NCBI RefSeq assembly: GCF_005862235.1
Contig: NZ_VCEK01000005.1
Location: forward strand, 62,001-126,000
DNA from: Saccharomonospora piscinae
GTDB taxonomy: Bacteria > Actinomycetota > Actinomycetes > Mycobacteriales > Pseudonocardiaceae
Reading direction: 5' to 3'
DNA: 64,000 bases
Part shown: one piece after another, positions 1 through 11,500 of the stretch
Numbering within the stretch: the stretch's first letter is position 1
How the letters are laid out: the number at the start of each line of letters is the position of its first letter
Translations under genes and position numbers: made by a program
The notes under the pieces: generated by a model
What the model was told of the DNA's origin: nothing
The model's input: only the letters and a program-made list of their open reading frames with translations
The model's database searches: none

Positions 1-78
1 CGAGTGTCATGACCTGGAGACGATGGAGTCCCTGATCGGTCAGCACATCGAGGGCAGAGACGAAGCGGCGGCGCTGCG

Positions 79-82
<4 letters not shown>
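1..82 (+). CDS. C-terminal end of an unidentified upstream gene (partial)
   Basis: An open frame enters from the left edge (first full codon at base 2) and gives 26 residues ending in [10 protein letters not shown] before a TGA at 80-82. The stop overlaps the GTG start of the leuC-like gene in a GTGA arrangement, the same style as the rest of the operon, so this is probably the upstream gene of the same transcript. The fragment is too short to identify. By pathway logic a LeuA/benzylmalate-synthase-like condensing enzyme would be expected just before leuC/leuD/leuB homologues, but nothing in these residues shows it. Confidence 0.5.
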
Positions 83-1476
<1,394 letters not shown>

Positions 1477-1497
1477 ACCCGCCCGAGGGAGAACAGC

Positions 1498-2103
1498 ATG
1501 GACCCGATCACCGTCCACACCGGACGTGCCGCCGTACTCCGGCGCAGTGACGTCGACACCGACCAGATCATCCCGGCCGACTACTGCAGGCTTCCCGGCC
1601 GTTCCGGGTTCGCCAAGGGGCTGTTCGCGCGATGGCGGGACTCCGACCCTGACTTCGTGCTCAACGACCCGGCGGTGGCCGACGCCACTGTGCTGTTGGC
1701 CGGGCCGCGGTTCGGGACCGGCAGCTCGCGGGAGCACGCCGTGTGGGCGTTGCGCGAGTGGGGCTTCTCGATCGTGATAGCGCCCGGGTTCGGCGACATC
1801 TTCACCCGCAACGCGCTGAAGAACGGCCTGGTCGTCGTGTCCCTTCCCCCGGAGGCGGTCGAGGAGCTGATGGTGGCCGCAGAGTCGGACGCGGGCCACA
1901 AGGTGACCGTCGATCTGGTGTCCTGCACGGTGAGCGCGGGCATGTCGAGCTGGTCGTTCGAGATCGAAGAGCGGGCGCGGTACCTGCTGTGCCACGGCTA
2001 CGACGGCATCGAGCTGACGTTGCGCAACGACACGGCGATCACGGAGTACGAGAGTCACCGGCGGCCGTGGCTGCCCCGGATGTCGGCCGAGCGCGTCTCA
2101 TGA
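1498..2103 (+). CDS. LeuD-like small subunit of an isopropylmalate/alkylmalate isomerase
   Basis: 201 aa, matching the LeuD family. It has the swivel-domain features VDTDQIIPADYC near the N-terminus, GPRFGTGSSREHAVWAL (the substrate-loop region) and the following FGDIFTRNALKNGL. It pairs with the LeuC-like protein encoded 21 bases upstream to form the heterodimeric isomerase. A GGGAG ribosome binding site precedes the ATG. The stop overlaps the next start (ATGA at 2100-2103), implying coupled translation with the aminotransferase. Family membership is clear. That it handles an aromatic or otherwise non-leucine alkylmalate is an inference from the NRPS context. Confidence 0.9.
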   Translation: MDPITVHTGRAAVLRRSDVDTDQIIPADYCRLPGRSGFAKGLFARWRDSDPDFVLNDPAVADATVLLAGPRFGTGSSREHAVWALREWGFSIVIAPGFGDIFTRNALKNGLVVVSLPPEAVEELMVAAESDAGHKVTVDLVSCTVSAGMSSWSFEIEERARYLLCHGYDGIELTLRNDTAITEYESHRRPWLPRMSAERVS

Positions 2104-3254
2104 GGGCCGCGCGGAGAACTCAGCGGCTGCCCACCGGTGGACTGACCTCGTTGCTCGGAGCGGGCCGCGAGTACGGAGCCGTGGACCTGGCCGTCGGCAC
2201 ACCGGAGTGGCCGGCACCGCCGGAAAACCTCGTCGCGCAGGCGGCCTCGGCCGTCGCGGGATACAACCAGTACGAGAGCCCCGAGGGTGTGCGGGCCCTA
2301 CGGGAGCAGATCGCCGCGGCGCTCGGTGCGGCGGGTGATCCGGTGGACCCCGAGACGGAGCTGACTGTCACCGTCGGTGCCAGCGAGGGCCTCTGTGTGG
2401 CGCTGCTGTCGGTCGTGGACCCCGGCGACGAAGTGATCGTCTTCGATCCGAGCTACGAGAACTTCCTCGGGGGGATCGCGCTGAGCGGTGGCTTACCCCG
2501 CTGGGTGCGGGCCGATTCGGCTGGGCGGGTCGACCCGGACGACCTTGCCGCCGCGTTCGGACCGCGCACGAAGGCGGTCGTGGTGAACACGCCGAACAAT
2601 CCGACCGGTCACGTACTGACCAGGGAGGAACTGGATGTGCTCGGGGCGTTGTGCGAGCGCCACGACACCACGGTGATCAGTGACGAGGTCTACGCGCGGT
2701 ACGTGTTCGACGGCCGCAGGCACGTGTCGGTGGCCGAAATCCCGAGTCTGCGGGACCGCAGCGTGGTGGTCGGCAGCCTCTCGAAGAGTCATGCGATCAG
2801 CGGGTGGCGGATCGGGTTCGTCCGCGCGAATCCCGCCCTGTCGTCGGTGTTGCGGCGCGTGCACATCGCCACCACTGCGGGCGCGGCGGGGCCGCTGCAA
2901 CGCGCGGTCGTTCAGTCGGGTGCTCTCACGGAGCGGGACTGGGATCCCACCGCGGGAATGCAGCGCAACCGCGACCGGGTGGTGGAGCTGTTCTCCAGGG
3001 CCGGACTCGAATGCCTCGTGCCGGAGGGCGGTTGCTACGTGCTGGCGGACATCCGACCGGTGACCGAGCGGGCATCGGACGAGTTCGCCAAACGCCTGCT
3101 GGTGGAGGCGGGCATCGTCGTGGCTCCGGGCCGGTACTTCTTCGGCTCCGGCGCCGGAGGGGACGAACTCGTGCGCATCGCGTTCAACCGGCGTAGCGAG
3201 ACGCTCGACGAGGTCGAGCGGCGCTTGGCGGCGTTCGGCACGGTGGCCGGATGA
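2100..3254 (+). CDS. PLP-dependent class I/II aminotransferase
   Basis: 384 aa, fold-type I aspartate-aminotransferase family. Visible landmarks are the NTPNNPTGHV loop, SDEVYARYVF with the cofactor-binding Asp, the PLP lysine in SLSKSHAISGW (Lys229) and the C-terminal carboxylate-binding Arg in RIAFNRR. The start at 2100 overlaps the leuD-like stop, and the reading frame runs open further upstream, so a longer N-terminus is formally possible but unlikely. In this operon it would convert the chain-extended 2-keto acid produced by the LeuBCD-like enzymes into the L-amino acid used by the NRPS. Codon 132 (2493-2495) is the rare Leu codon TTA, a possible bldA control point. Confidence 0.88.
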   Translation: MRAARRTQRLPTGGLTSLLGAGREYGAVDLAVGTPEWPAPPENLVAQAASAVAGYNQYESPEGVRALREQIAAALGAAGDPVDPETELTVTVGASEGLCVALLSVVDPGDEVIVFDPSYENFLGGIALSGGLPRWVRADSAGRVDPDDLAAAFGPRTKAVVVNTPNNPTGHVLTREELDVLGALCERHDTTVISDEVYARYVFDGRRHVSVAEIPSLRDRSVVVGSLSKSHAISGWRIGFVRANPALSSVLRRVHIATTAGAAGPLQRAVVQSGALTERDWDPTAGMQRNRDRVVELFSRAGLECLVPEGGCYVLADIRPVTERASDEFAKRLLVEAGIVVAPGRYFFGSGAGGDELVRIAFNRRSETLDEVERRLAAFGTVAG

Positions 3255-4279
3255 CCACCGTGGTGGTGATCCCGGGAGACGGCGTGGGGCCGGAGGTCAC
3301 CGACCAGGCAGTCCACGTGCTTGCCACGCTCGGTCTGGGCCTCGACCTCGACGTGCTCGATCAGGTCAACGCGGACCGGTTCCTGCGGACCGGCGTGGCG
3401 ATGACCGACGACGAGGTGGAACGAGCACGGTCGGCGGACGCCGTGCTGTTCGGCGCGGTGGGTGACCCGAAGGTGCCGGACCCGTCCTACGCCAGGGACG
3501 TGTTGCTGCGGCTCCGGTTCGAACTCGACCTGTACGTGAACCACCGGCCCGCCGCGCTGCTGGCGGATCGGCTGAGCCCCCTGCGTGATCCGGCCCTGCG
3601 AGCGCTCGACTGCGTCGTGGTCAGGGAGAACACCGAGGGCGCCTACGCAGGTGTGGGCGGGGTACTGCGGGAGCACACGCCTTACGAGCTGGCCCTCGAT
3701 GGCGACATCAGTACGGCGTACGGCGTCACCAGGGTGCTGGAGTACGCCTTCGCGATCGCGCGTCGCTCCGTGTGCCTGGTGGACAAGGCGAACGCCGTGC
3801 CATTCGGGGGTGGGCTGTGGCAGCGACGTTGGTCGGAGGTCAGTGCGGCTCACCCGGACGTCGGGACCAGCCACCTGTACGTCGACGCGGCAGCGATGCG
3901 TCTCATCCAGGACCCGACGGCGTTCGACGTCATCGTGACGAACAACTCCTACGGCGACATCCTCAGCGACGTGACCGCCGCACTCGCGGGCGGTCCGGGC
4001 ACGGCGGCGTCGGCGAACCTCAATCCGCGGCACGGCGTGGGGCTGTTCGAACCGGTACACGGCAGCGCACCCGACATCGCGGGAACCGGCAGGGCCAATC
4101 CGGTGGGGTCGGTGCTCTCGGCCGCGCTGCTGCTGGACCACCTCGGCCACGGCGCCGAGGCAGACGCGCTGCGCGCGGCGGTGCGAGCGACGGTCGCGGC
4201 AGGGACGTGCACGCCGGATCTGGGTGGTGAGTCGAGCACGAAAGAAGTGGGCGCGGCGATCACGGCGGAGGTCGGATGA
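3251..4279 (+). CDS. LeuB-like 3-isopropylmalate/alkylmalate dehydrogenase
   Basis: 342 aa, isocitrate/isopropylmalate dehydrogenase family. The N-terminus has the VIPGDGVGPEV motif. Mid-protein are the substrate-binding VRENTEGAYAG and DKANAVP. Metal-binding acids lie in NNSYGDILSD, and the coenzyme-loop region is EPVHGSAPDIAGTGRANP. It should oxidatively decarboxylate a 3-alkylmalate to a 2-keto acid one carbon longer than the starting keto acid. It is flanked by ATGA overlaps on both sides (aminotransferase before, P450 after), so it is firmly part of this operon. The substrate is not readable from sequence; homophenylalanine-type homologation (HphA-D, HtyA-D systems) is the closest known precedent. 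Confidence 0.9.
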   Translation: MTTVVVIPGDGVGPEVTDQAVHVLATLGLGLDLDVLDQVNADRFLRTGVAMTDDEVERARSADAVLFGAVGDPKVPDPSYARDVLLRLRFELDLYVNHRPAALLADRLSPLRDPALRALDCVVVRENTEGAYAGVGGVLREHTPYELALDGDISTAYGVTRVLEYAFAIARRSVCLVDKANAVPFGGGLWQRRWSEVSAAHPDVGTSHLYVDAAAMRLIQDPTAFDVIVTNNSYGDILSDVTAALAGGPGTAASANLNPRHGVGLFEPVHGSAPDIAGTGRANPVGSVLSAALLLDHLGHGAEADALRAAVRATVAAGTCTPDLGGESSTKEVGAAITAEVG

Positions 4280-5490
4280 CGGGCACGGAGATCCAGCACG
4301 GCGAGCGCGATCTGGGAGACCCGGATCTGTATCTCACCGACTCCCGGTTCGACCGGTGGCGGGAGTGGGCCGAACGCGACGCCCTCGTATGGAGCGGGCC
4401 GGGGACGTCGCCGAGCGGCTTCTGGTCGGTGTTCTCTTACGAGGGGTGCAGGCAGGTGCTCGCTCCGGGCACGCCGTTCAGCTCCGAGTACGGGATGATG
4501 ATCGGTTTCGACGCCTGGCACCCGGATCGGGCGGGCGGGCGCATGGTCGTCGTCAGCGACGGCGCCCACCACGCCCGGCTGCGCAAAGTCATGGGGCCGT
4601 TTCTGTCCCGAGGGAAGGCAGCCGAGTTGCTGGCGTTCGTTCGGCAGGAGGCGGCGGCGCTGCTGGAGTCCGCTCGTGAGCCGGGGACGGACGTGGCCGC
4701 GGTGCTGGCGCCGTCCCTGCCCGCGAGCGTCGTGTGCGAGATCCTGGGAGTCCCGCCCGAGGACCGCGGCATGATGGTCGAGCTGACCAACCACGCGTTC
4801 GCGGGCGCGGACAACACGTTCGACCGGATGACACCGGAAGAGGCGCACTCGGAGATCCTCTTCTACTGCCACGGGCTCATCGAGCGGCGACGCGTCGAGC
4901 GCGGCGACGACATCGTGAGTGTCATGCTCCACGACGAGGGCATGGACCCGGCCGAGGTCCTCATCAACTGCGACAACCTCCTCATCGGCGGTAACGAGAC
5001 CACCCGGCACGCGATCGCGGGCCTGTTCCACGCACTCAGCACTCGGCCGGGTGCCCTTGACGAACTGCGTGCCGCGCCGGACATGACGCACCTCGCCACG
5101 GAGGAGGTCCTCCGCTGGACCTCGCCCGCGATGCACGTGTTGCGGACCGCCATCCAGGACGTCACCGTGCTCGGCACACGCGTCCCGAAGGGGATGCCGG
5201 TGGTGGCGTGGCTACCCGCGGCGAACCGCGACACGCGAGTGTTCGCCGACGCGGACGAGTTCGTGCCCACTCGCAGGCCGAACAAACATCTCGGGTTCGG
5301 CTACGGCCCGCATCACTGCCTCGGCGCGGCGCTCGCCCGACTGGAGATCAGCGCCTTTCTGGACGTGCTGGCGCAGCGGGTCGAGAGCGTGGCGCTGGCC
5401 GCGGAGCCGAGCCGCCTGCGCTCGAACCTCGTGCAGGGCTATCGGAACCTGCCGATCGACCTCAACTGGCGACAGACCACCAAGCGGTGA
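4276..5490 (+). CDS. Cytochrome P450
   Basis: 404 aa soluble bacterial P450. The I-helix reads IGGNETTRHA with the acid-Thr pair. The ExxR motif is EEVLR, and the heme loop is FGYGPHHCLG with Cys348 as thiolate ligand. No membrane anchor is visible. The ATG overlaps the leuB-like stop, and the NRPS starts 10 bases after its end, so it is co-expressed with the precursor and assembly genes. Likely jobs are hydroxylation of a carrier-bound or free amino acid, or a late oxidation of the peptide. Ferredoxin and reductase genes are not in this window. Confidence 0.92.
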   Translation: MTGTEIQHGERDLGDPDLYLTDSRFDRWREWAERDALVWSGPGTSPSGFWSVFSYEGCRQVLAPGTPFSSEYGMMIGFDAWHPDRAGGRMVVVSDGAHHARLRKVMGPFLSRGKAAELLAFVRQEAAALLESAREPGTDVAAVLAPSLPASVVCEILGVPPEDRGMMVELTNHAFAGADNTFDRMTPEEAHSEILFYCHGLIERRRVERGDDIVSVMLHDEGMDPAEVLINCDNLLIGGNETTRHAIAGLFHALSTRPGALDELRAAPDMTHLATEEVLRWTSPAMHVLRTAIQDVTVLGTRVPKGMPVVAWLPAANRDTRVFADADEFVPTRRPNKHLGFGYGPHHCLGAALARLEISAFLDVLAQRVESVALAAEPSRLRSNLVQGYRNLPIDLNWRQTTKR

Positions 5491-5500
5491 ACGGGAGAGT

Positions 5501-8500
5501 GTGAAGGCGATGCGGGAGCAGCTCGCTGACCAGAACGTGCGCGGCGGTGTCGCCGACCTCTTCGAGACATGGGCCCGCCGGGCACCCGACGCGCCCGCGG
5601 TGCGAGGCGGTAACACCACGGTGCGCTACGCGGAGCTGGACGCGCGGGCGAACCGACTCGCGCGCATCCTGATCGAGCGCGGGATCGGGCGCGACGACAT
5701 CGTCGCGCTGGCACTGCCGAAGTCGGTGGACGCGGTGGTGGCGACCGTGGCGGTGGCCAAGACGGGTGCCGCGTTCCTCCCGGTCGATCCGGACTACCCG
5801 GCCGAGCGCATCGCTTTCATGCTCGGTGACGCCGAGCCGGCGTCAATAGTCACCACGACGGCCGCCGCGAAGCGGTTGCCTCGCGGCGCGAAGTATCTCG
5901 CGCTCGACCGCGCCGCCCCCGACCTCGATGCGGCATCGCCCGAGCCGCCTGACGTGCGCAGGACCGTTTCGGACACCGCCTATGTCATCTACACCTCCGG
6001 GTCGTCCGGGACGCCGAAGGGCGTGCTCGTCAGTAACTCCGGCATCGCGAACCTGGTGCGCACGCAGGAGGAGCGCCTCGGTGCGGGCCCGGGTAGCCGG
6101 GTGTTGCAGTTCGCTCCGCTGAGCTTCGACGCGTCCGTGTGGGAGCTGTGCATGGGGCTGCTCACGGGCGGGACGCTGGTCGTGGAGCCCGCCGACGAGG
6201 TCCGGCCGGGTACGGCACTGGCGGACGCGGTGGCGTGGCACGACGTCACCCACCTCACCCTGCCGCCGTCGGCGCTCGCCGTGGTGCCCGGCGGGGCACT
6301 GGACTCGGTGCGGGTCCTCGTGGTCGCGGGCGAAGCCGTGCAGCCGGGACTGGTGGCCCAGTGGTCGCCGGGCCGAACGATGATCAATGCCTACGGCCCC
6401 ACCGAATCGACGGTGTGCGCCACGATGAGTCCGCCACTGTCGGATGTCGACGGTGTGCCGATCGGATTCCCCGTGGACGGCACACGCGTGCATGTGCTCG
6501 ACGAGACCCTGCGACCCGTCGACGCGGGCGAGCAGGGCGAGCTGTTCCTCGAGGGCACCGGCCTCGCCAGCGGATACCTCAACCGTCCGGCGCTGACGGC
6601 GCAGCGGTTCCTCCCGTCGCCCTTCGATCCCCGCGAGCGGCTCTACCGCACCGGCGACCTCGTGTCGATCCGACCCGACGGGGCGCTCGACTTCCACGGC
6701 CGGGCCGATGACCAGGTGAAGGTGCGCGGATTCCGGATCGAACCCGGTGAGGTCGAGGCGGCGCTGAGCCTGCATCCCGGGGTGACGCAGTCGGTGGTGG
6801 TGGCCAGAGCCGGCAGCCTGGTGGCCTACGTGGTGCCGTCCGGGGAGGGGTTGCGCGCGGCCGAGCTGCGGCGTGCGCTGAGCCAACGAGTCCCGGAACA
6901 CCTGGTACCGACCAAGTTCGTGCTGCTCGACAACCTGCCGGTGACGGCAAGCGGCAAGGTCGACCGCGGGGCGCTGCCGGACCCCGATGCCGTCGTCACG
7001 TCCGGCAGGACCCCGCCCCGCGACGAAACCGAGCGCCGGATCGCCGCTATCTGGCAGGAGGTGCTGCGGATCGAGCGGGTGGGCGTCGAGGACAACTTCT
7101 TCGACATCGGCGGCGACTCGCTGTTGAACATCCAGGTCGTCGCTCGCATTCGTACCGCGTTCGGCGTCGACCTCTCGCCGAGGGCCGTGTTCGACAACCC
7201 GACTGTCGCGGGGCTCGCCGCGAGCCTCGATCTCGGAAGCGAGGTCGAGGCTGCGTCGCCCATCGCCGCGGTGCCGAGAAACGGAGCGCTGCCACTGTCG
7301 TTCGCGCAGCAGCGGTTGTGGTTCATGGACGAGTTCGAGCCGGGCAGCGCCGAGTACAACGTGTCGGCGGGCGTGCGGCTGACGGGCCCGCTGGACACGG
7401 CGGCCCTGCGCTCGGCGCTGGACTCGGTGGTCGACCGGCACGAGATTTTGCGCACGACGTTCGCCTCGGTGGAGGGGGTGGGCGTCCAGTTCGTGCGCGA
7501 TTCCGCGCGGGCCTCGTGGTCGGTCGTCGACCTCTCGGCCACCGAGGACCCCGCCGCGGCGTCTGTCGACCTGGTTCGCGGTGAACTGCGGCGGCCTTTC
7601 GACCTCCGGGGCGGCCCGCCGGTACGCGCGGTGCTCGTCCGCCTGTCGGGCGAGGAGCACGCGCTGGTGCTGACGCTGCACCACATCGTGACGGACCGGT
7701 GGTCGATGAACGTGCTGACCCGCGAGCTGGTCGCCTGCTACGACGCGGCGGTCCGCGGCGAGGACGCCGCGCTGCCGGAGCCCGCGCTGCACTACGTCGA
7801 CTACGCGGCATGGCAACGCGAGCACTTCACGCACGAGGCGCTCGCCGACGACCTCGCCTACTGGCGGGCGCAGCTCGGAGGGACGGAGCCGCTCGAACTG
7901 CCCCTTGACCGGCCACGGCCATCGGTGCGCACCTGGCACGGGGCCGCCGAGAGTTTCGAGGTCTCCGCCGAGGACCTGGCCAGGCTCAAGGATTTCTGCG
8001 GCGAGGCCGGGGTCACGTTGTTCATGACACTCGCGGCCGCGAGCCAGGTGCTGCTGTCGCGCTGGTCGGCCTCGGAGGACATCGCGCTGGGCACGGTCAC
8101 CTCCGGTCGTGACCGGCCCGAGCTGGAGGAGCTCGTCGGCTTCTTCGTCAACACCATCGTGCTGCGGTCGAGAGTCGACGGAACACTGTCCTTCACCGAC
8201 TTCGTCGACGCTGTGCGGGAGACCGTGCTCGATGGGTTCGCACACCAGCACGTGCCGTTCGAACTGGTCGTCGAGGAACTGGCACCCGAGCGCGACGCGG
8301 GGCGAACGCCGCTGGTGCAGGCGATGATGGTGCTGCACAACGCGTGGCTCGAAGACACCGAGCTGCGCAGCGGGCTGGCGCTCACCGAGTACGAGCTGCC
8401 ACGGCTGACCACCATGTTCGACGTGACGTTCGAGTACGCCGAGCGAGACGGGCGGCTCGTCGGATGGATCGGCTACAACACGGACCTGTTCGACGACGAC

Positions 8501-11500
8501 ACGATCCGGCGCATGGCGGGTCACTTGGCGAGGCTGCTCAGCGCAATCGCGGCCGCGCCGGAGACGACGCTGTCGGAGTTGCCGTTGCTCGGCGAGGCGG
8601 AGTACCACCTGGTGACCGGGGAGTGGAACGACACCGCCGTGCCGTACCCGGCGCAGGCGTGCGTCCACGAACTGTTCGCCGAGCAGGTCGAGCGATACCC
8701 GGACCGCACGGCGGTGGTTTACGGCGACGAGACGTGGACCTACCGGGAGATCGACGACCGGGCCAACCGGGTCGCCCACCACCTGCTCTCCCTCGGCGCG
8801 GGCCCGGATCTGCCGGTGGCGGTGTGCGTACGGCGCGGTCCGCACCTGGTCACCGCCCTGCTCGGCATTCTCAAGGCCGGGGCGGCCTACCTGCCGCTGG
8901 ACCCCGCGTATCCGGCTGAGCGGCTGGCGTTCCTGCTGTCCGACGCCGGAGCCCGGGTGGTGCTGGCCGAGGTGGAGACCGCGTTTGCTCTGCCCGAGGA
9001 TTGTCGCGTCGTCACCGTGACCGACCCGGTGCTCGACGCGGAGAGCGACGTGGACCCGAAGGTCGCCGTGACGGCTGACGACCTCGCGTGCGTGCTGTAC
9101 ACGTCGGGCTCGACCGGCACGCCGAAGGGTGTCGCCCTGCCACACCGGGCGACGGTGCGCACGTTCTTCGGCACCGACTTCCTGGAGTTCGGGCCGGGCG
9201 AGGTGATTCCACAGTGCATGTCGGTGTCGTGGGACGGCATGGCACTGGAGCTCTGGGGAGCGCTGCTCCACGGCGGTACGTCCGTGCTGTATCCCGGTGA
9301 GCAGATCGAGGTGGAGCGACTCGCGGAGCTGATCGAGCTGCGGGGGGTGACGACTCTCTGCCTGCCGCAGAGCCTGTTCAACGTGCTCGTCGACCACGCA
9401 CCCGGGGCGCTGACCCGCGTCCGGCAGGTGATCGTCGGGGGCGACGTCGCCTCGGGTCCCCACCTGGCGGCGGCTCGGCGGGCCAACCCGGACCTGCGGC
9501 TGGTGAACGGGTACGGGCCCGTGGAGAGCATGATCGTGGCGACTTGCCACGAGATCACGACGGCCGACTCGGCGTCCGTGCCCATTGGCAGACCCATCGC
9601 CAACACGCGGGCCTACGTGCTGGATCGGCAACTCGCCCCGGTGCCGGTCGGTGTTCCGGGCGAACTGTGCCTCGCGGGTGACGGCCTCGCGCGCGGCTAC
9701 GTCGGCAGGCCCGAACTCACCGACGAGCGCTTCGTCGCCGCACCGTTCGACCCGAGCGAGCGGTTGTACCGGACCGGCGACCGCGTGCGGTGGACCGACG
9801 GGGGTGTGCTGGAGTTCCTCGGCCGGGTCGACGCGCAGCTCAAGATCCGTGGTTTCCGGGTGGAGCCCGCCGAGGTCGAGAACGCGCTGGTCGACCACCC
9901 CGGCGTCGCGGACGCAGTGGTGGTGTCGCGTGTCGACGGAGCCCTGCGCAGACTGGTCGGGTACGTGACGGCCACCGCCGCCGGGGCGGTCGAGCCCGGG
10001 AACCTGCGCGAGCACGTGCGGGCTCGGCTGCCGGAGTACCTGGTTCCCTCGGCCGTGCGGGTCCTCGACGCGTTTCCCGTCACGTCGAGCGGCAAGGTCG
10101 ACCGGCGTGCCCTGTCGGAGCTGCCCGTGGAGATGTCCGAGGGGACCGGTTTCGTCGCCCCGCGCAACACCGTCGAGACACGGCTGGCCGAGGTGTGGGC
10201 CGAGGTCCTCGGCCTGAGCCGGATCGGGGTGCTCGACAACTTCTTCGAACTCGGCGGCGACTCCATCCTCAGCATGCAGGTGGTGGCGCGTGCCCGCAGG
10301 AACGGGCTGGTGGTGACGTCGAAGGACCTGTTCCTGCGCCAGACGATCGCGGCACTCGCGCCCGCTGTCCGTTCCGCGGATTCGGAGACGGACCCGGCGC
10401 AGTACTCCGACGTCGCACTCGGGCCCGCTGAGCTGACCCCGGTGCAGCGGTGGTTCTTCGAGACCTGCACCGCCTCGCCGTCGCACTACTCCATGTCGGT
10501 GCTGCTCGGCCTGCGCGACGGGGTGGACACCACGGTGCTGCGGGCGGCGATCGAGACGGTCGTGTCCCACCATGCCGCGTTGTCGACGCGGTTCAGCAGG
10601 ACCGAGAGCGGATGGCGCCAGCAGATCACGGGTCAGCGCCGTGTTGTCGTGGAGACGGCGACCACGCTGGACGCGGAACGGGCGCAGGCGGCACTCGGGC
10701 TGGAGGACGGCCCGCTCGTCAGGGCGGTGATGGTGCGTGACGAGCAGCTGCTGCTGGTGATTCACCATCTCGTGGTCGACGGAATCTCGTGGCGCGTGCT
10801 GCTCACTGACCTCGCGACGGCCTACGGTCGGCTCGCCTCGGGCAGGCCGGTCGATCTCGGCCCCGAGACCACGTCGTTGCGGCGGTGGGCCGAGTTGCTG
10901 GCCGAGCACGCGCGATCGGGCGGCTTCGACGACGAGCGCGACTACTGGGACGCCGTCGGGACGGTGCCGGCCCTGCCGCGCGACTACGACGCGGGACAGC
11001 CCAACGAGGAGCGCTCGGCCCGGCGGGTGTCCGTGCGGCTGAGCGCCGCCGAGACCGACGCCTTGCTGCACCAGGTTCCCGCCGCCTACCGAACCCAGGT
11101 CAACGACGTGCTGGTGGCTGCCCTGAGCAGGGTCCTGGCTCGGTGGACGGGCGGTGAGCGGGTGCTGATCGCGATGGAGGGACACGGCAGGGAGGATCTC
11201 TTCCCCGGGGTCGATCTCTCTCGCACCGTCGGCTGGTTCACGTCGGTGTATCCGGTGCCGGTGACGGTGTCGCCCACCGCATCGGTCGGGGACCTGCTCA
11301 AGTCGGTCAAGCAGCAGCTGCGGGACGTTCCCCGGCGCGGTATCGGCTACGGCGCGCTGCGCCACCTCACCGACACACCGATCACCGCGGCCGAGCCCGA
11401 GGTGAGCTTCAACTACCTCGGGCAGTGGGATTCCGAGGCGAGCTCGCTGTTCACGAGCCGCACCTTCGACGTCGGCACGGATCGCGGGCCGCGCAATGCG